A stretch of 64,000 bases of DNA, taken from the NCBI RefSeq assembly GCF_034422975.1, contig NZ_CP139873.1, forward strand, positions 2,542,001 to 2,606,000, given 5' to 3'. The notes under the pieces are model-generated. The model saw nothing but the letters and a program-made list of their open reading frames with translations. It did no database searches and was not told where the DNA came from. Positions 61,451 through 64,000 of the stretch are shown piece after piece (within the stretch, counting starts at the first letter, position 1; every line of letters begins with the position of its first letter). The position numbers and the translations under genes were made by a program. The DNA is from Idiomarina sp. PL1-037. Its GTDB lineage: Bacteria > Pseudomonadota > Gammaproteobacteria > Enterobacterales > Alteromonadaceae.

Positions 61451-62980
61451 CTAGCTCATCCGTTTACGTGACACTTCGTAGATATCCGTACGACGATCTT
61501 TTTTATTCGTCACCGAGCCTTCATGGTGCAAATAACGCAGCTCATCCAGATTTAAGTCTGAGAACATTAGCATTTCCGTGTTTGGCGTGGTTTCCGACAT
61601 GATTGCGTCGTGCGGGAAAGCAAAGTCCGACGGAGAAAATACTGCCGATTGCGCATATTGCACATCCAGACTTTCCACTTCAGGCAAGTTACCGACACTG
61701 CCGCAAATCACGACATAACACTCGTTTTCTACCGCACGAGCCTGAGCGCAATGTCGTACACGCAGATAGGCATTACGCGTATCTGTCCAGAACGGTACAA
61801 ACAGAATTTCTAATCCTTCGTCTGCCATTATGCGCCCCAATTCAGGGAACTCCACGTCATAGCAAATTAAAATACCAATGCGTCCGGCATCAGTATCGAA
61901 CACTTTGACTTCGTTGCCGCCTTCAATAACCCAATCACGCTTTTCGTGCGGAGTAATATGGAGTTTGTACTGCTCTTCTACAGAACCATCGCGACGACAC
62001 AAATACGAGACGTTATAAATACTATCTCCGTCCTGCACCGGCATCGATCCAGTAATAATATTGACGTTATAGCTAACTGCCATTTGCGACATTTCACGCT
62101 TAAACAAATCGGTGTACCCAGCCAGAAAGCGAATCGCATCCATTTGCTGGCTCTGGTCAGTGAGTCCCATTAACGGCGCATTGAAAAACTCAGGAAACAC
62201 GGCAAAATCACTTTGGTAACCCGACAGAGCATCAACAAAGTATTCCACTTGCTTCAGCAGTTCTTCTACCGACGTCACCGAGCGCATTTGCCACTGCACA
62301 GCGCCCACACGAACATTTTGAATACGGGTTGTCAGAATGTTGTCTGAAGGCTCGTACAAAAAGTTATTCCACTCCAGTAAAGTCGCAAAGCCGCAAGATT
62401 TCTTATCTTCCGGGAGATACTTGCCCAATAGGCGTTTTACACTAAAGTCATTCGCCAGTTGAAAGGTCAGAATGGGGTCATAAATCTCACGCCGCTGCAC
62501 TTTATCCAGATACTGACTTGGCGTCAGTTCATTTGCATATTTGTGGTAATTGACAATACGACCACCAGCCAGAATAGCGCGCAGGTTCGCCTGCCGACAC
62601 AATTCTTTACGTGCATCGTACAAGCGGCGTCCCAGACGGTAACCGCGATACTCCGGGTGAATTAATACATCCAGCCCATAGAGCGCGTCACCTTTTTTAT
62701 TATTAAGAATCGCCTCTCTGTGACCAATTAAGTCGTCATAGGCGTGAGGATTAGAAAACTTGGTGTAGGCCACCTTAACCGTTAAGGCTACACCGACAAT
62801 GCGACCATTATCCTCCAGACAAAACTGACCTTCGGAAAAATCTTTTATCAACTTTTCTATGGTGAATTGGCTCCAGGAGCCGCCTATGTCTGTGTAGACA
62901 GCATCCATTAATTCTTTTAACTGTTCGTAATCTTTCAGCCGCAAATTTCGTATTTGCAAATGCAGTTCATCGGGGCTCAT
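61451..62980 (-). CDS. GNAT acetyltransferase-nitrilase fusion protein
   Basis: 509 aa. The N-terminal GNAT domain (about 8-175) has YRGYRLGRRLY at 111-121, the acetyl-CoA loop. The C-terminal carbon-nitrogen hydrolase (about 222-500) has the catalytic triad Glu264 (FPEFF), Lys339 (YKLHITPHEK) and Cys373 (ILICYDVEFPE). This two-domain architecture is a known family; the reaction is unknown but an N-acetyl transfer followed by amide hydrolysis is plausible. No transport or amino-acid neighbour helps to name the substrate. Confidence 0.92.
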   Translation of the reverse strand: MSPDELHLQIRNLRLKDYEQLKELMDAVYTDIGGSWSQFTIEKLIKDFSEGQFCLEDNGRIVGVALTVKVAYTKFSNPHAYDDLIGHREAILNNKKGDALYGLDVLIHPEYRGYRLGRRLYDARKELCRQANLRAILAGGRIVNYHKYANELTPSQYLDKVQRREIYDPILTFQLANDFSVKRLLGKYLPEDKKSCGFATLLEWNNFLYEPSDNILTTRIQNVRVGAVQWQMRSVTSVEELLKQVEYFVDALSGYQSDFAVFPEFFNAPLMGLTDQSQQMDAIRFLAGYTDLFKREMSQMAVSYNVNIITGSMPVQDGDSIYNVSYLCRRDGSVEEQYKLHITPHEKRDWVIEGGNEVKVFDTDAGRIGILICYDVEFPELGRIMADEGLEILFVPFWTDTRNAYLRVRHCAQARAVENECYVVICGSVGNLPEVESLDVQYAQSAVFSPSDFAFPHDAIMSETTPNTEMLMFSDLNLDELRYLHHEGSVTNKKDRRTDIYEVSRKRMS

Positions 62981-63102
62981 TATCTCTATCCTGATCTAAA
63001 GCAACTTTGCCGACAGTTTACACGTAATTGGAATAAGGTTGCATCAGGATAATTAGCTGTATAAACTTCTGGACGTCCAAATAAAAATAAGAAGGCTGAC
63101 AC

Positions 63103-64000
63103 ATGACTAATGCTTCGCCACAACCGGCTAGCGCTAAAGCGCTGTTACCTCTGGCTTTATTCTTGATCCTGTTCTTAGGAACCGGATTGTATTTTCAAAG
63201 CGAAGGGGTTGAGTACGCGTTTTACCAATTACCCAGCCCGGTTGCAATTCTGCCGGCAATAGTCCTTGGCATTTTGCTGAGTAAGCAGGCATTTGAAGAG
63301 CGCATTGACACCTTCGTTGGTGGTGTTGGCGACAATAACATCATAACCATGTGCCTTATTTACTTGCTGGCGGGTGCGTTTTCGACGGTGGCAGAAGCAA
63401 CCGGCGGCGTCGATGCTATGGTGGCACTGGGACTAAATGTTATTCCGGCTTCTTTCCTGCTGCCCGGCTTGTTTATTATTGCCGGGGTTATCTCTACCGC
63501 CATGGGCACCTCTATGGGAACACTGGCAGCGCTTGCTCCAGTGGTTCTGGGCATTGGTGAAGCAACCGATATTAGCTTACCGCTGCTGGCGGGGGTACTT
63601 GTTAGTGGTGCCATGTTTGGTGATAACTTGTCCATCATTTCAGACACCACCATTGCCGCAACTCGTACACAAGGCTGTACCATGCGGGACAAATTTCGTG
63701 CGAACTTAAAAATTGCGATACCCGCCGCTATCTTTACCGTCATTTGGTTAGTGACATACGATACCAGCCAGGTGCCTTTAGAAATTCCGGAGGCCAATCT
63801 GTGGCTGTCACTGCCTTATTTCATCATTATTGTTTTAGCCGTTATGGGGCTTAATGTTTTCGCCGTACTCGGACTTGGAATAGTCTTAGCCGCCGCTTTT
63901 GGTATGTTCACTGTCGACTACGAATGGGTAGCTTTTAGTCAGGATATCTACGAAGGTTTTGGCAGTATGCAGGAAATCTTCCTGCTGTCGCTGCTCATTG
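63103..64000 (+). CDS. nhaC: NhaC-family Na+/H+ antiporter (truncated by the window edge)
   Basis: 299 codons are visible from the ATG at 63103 to the edge; full members have about 430-480. Starts with a hydrophilic N-terminus and then many transmembrane segments. Motifs GTSMGTLAALAPV and FGDNLSIISDTTIAATRTQGC match NhaC-type antiporters of marine bacteria. Likely exchanges Na+ and H+ at the inner membrane, fitting a saline habitat. Ion specificity inside the family varies. Confidence 0.8.
   Translation, partial: MTNASPQPASAKALLPLALFLILFLGTGLYFQSEGVEYAFYQLPSPVAILPAIVLGILLSKQAFEERIDTFVGGVGDNNIITMCLIYLLAGAFSTVAEATGGVDAMVALGLNVIPASFLLPGLFIIAGVISTAMGTSMGTLAALAPVVLGIGEATDISLPLLAGVLVSGAMFGDNLSIISDTTIAATRTQGCTMRDKFRANLKIAIPAAIFTVIWLVTYDTSQVPLEIPEANLWLSLPYFIIIVLAVMGLNVFAVLGLGIVLAAAFGMFTVDYEWVAFSQDIYEGFGSMQEIFLLSLLI

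Noticed and set aside
1..64000. CRISPR arrays, tRNA/rRNA genes, prophage, insertion sequences, restriction-modification or toxin-antitoxin pairs
   Set aside because: No regular repeat-spacer pattern, cloverleaf, transposase or capsid-like protein, or methylase/nuclease pair was seen on reading both strands.

Overview
The window looks like chromosome of a marine gammaproteobacterium of the Alteromonadales, most like Idiomarina. This is inferred from gene content and order: rpe-trpS, trxA/rho/rhlB, ubiE-ubiJ-ubiB-tatABCD-hemB, trmH-recG, several large exported peptidases, TonB receptors and many c-di-GMP enzymes. No rRNA, tRNA, CRISPR array, intact transposase or prophage was seen.

Layout. 1-5.1 kb: the end of an unknown gene, then pabA/trpG, a PAS-PAS-GGDEF-EAL protein, trpS and rpe (one minus-strand operon), and two small envelope genes. 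5.1-11.1 kb: prlC, an S9 dipeptidyl-peptidase-like lipoprotein and gor. 11.1-15.7 kb: an AT-rich accessory patch with a membrane-tailed cold-shock-domain protein, a Pycsar-effector (PycTM)-like membrane protein, a divergent SatD-like palm-domain protein, a broken DUF3307 gene ending in a stray piece of the pirin gene, and an unrecognised 449-aa protein. 15.8-22.1 kb: a pirin with an unusual C-terminal extension, a lipoprotein, an M16 protease and gdhA. 22.1-28.6 kb: a c-di-GMP cluster with a frameshifted yaiI, a 1-Cys peroxiredoxin and a GAF-PAS-GGDEF-EAL protein. 28.6-37.8 kb: a small exported protein, a retropepsin-like protease, hemH, membrane proteins, trhO, dps, a TonB receptor and a DUF3185 protein. 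37.8-43.0 kb: thiamine uptake and salvage under a TPP riboswitch (TonB receptor, thiamine-binding-like protein, PnuC/PnuT-type transporter, ThiK-like kinase, then an MFS protein). 43.1-49.4 kb: fre-ubiD, rho, trxA, rhlB and a short gppA. 49.4-57.3 kb: a nine-gene minus-strand run for ubiquinone, Tat export and heme (ubiE, ubiJ, ubiB, tatA, tatB, tatC, tatD, a 7TMR-DISM diguanylate cyclase, hemB). 57.4-64 kb: recG, trmH, an EAL-HDOD protein, a GNAT-nitrilase fusion and the start of an NhaC-type antiporter.

Themes. Six proteins carry GGDEF and/or EAL domains, fed by PAS, GAF, 7TM or HDOD inputs; one PAS domain carries the heme-ligand pattern of FixL. Heme, ubiquinone, Tat export, glutathione, peroxiredoxin and Dps genes form an aerobic respiration and redox background.

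The most interesting area is 12.2-14.3 kb. A PycTM-like effector lies divergently from a SatD-like protein that keeps two acidic motifs resembling those of palm-type nucleotide cyclases, next to a DUF3307 membrane gene with an internal deletion and recombination scars. A link between effector and palm protein is a hypothesis and is not shown by the sequence.
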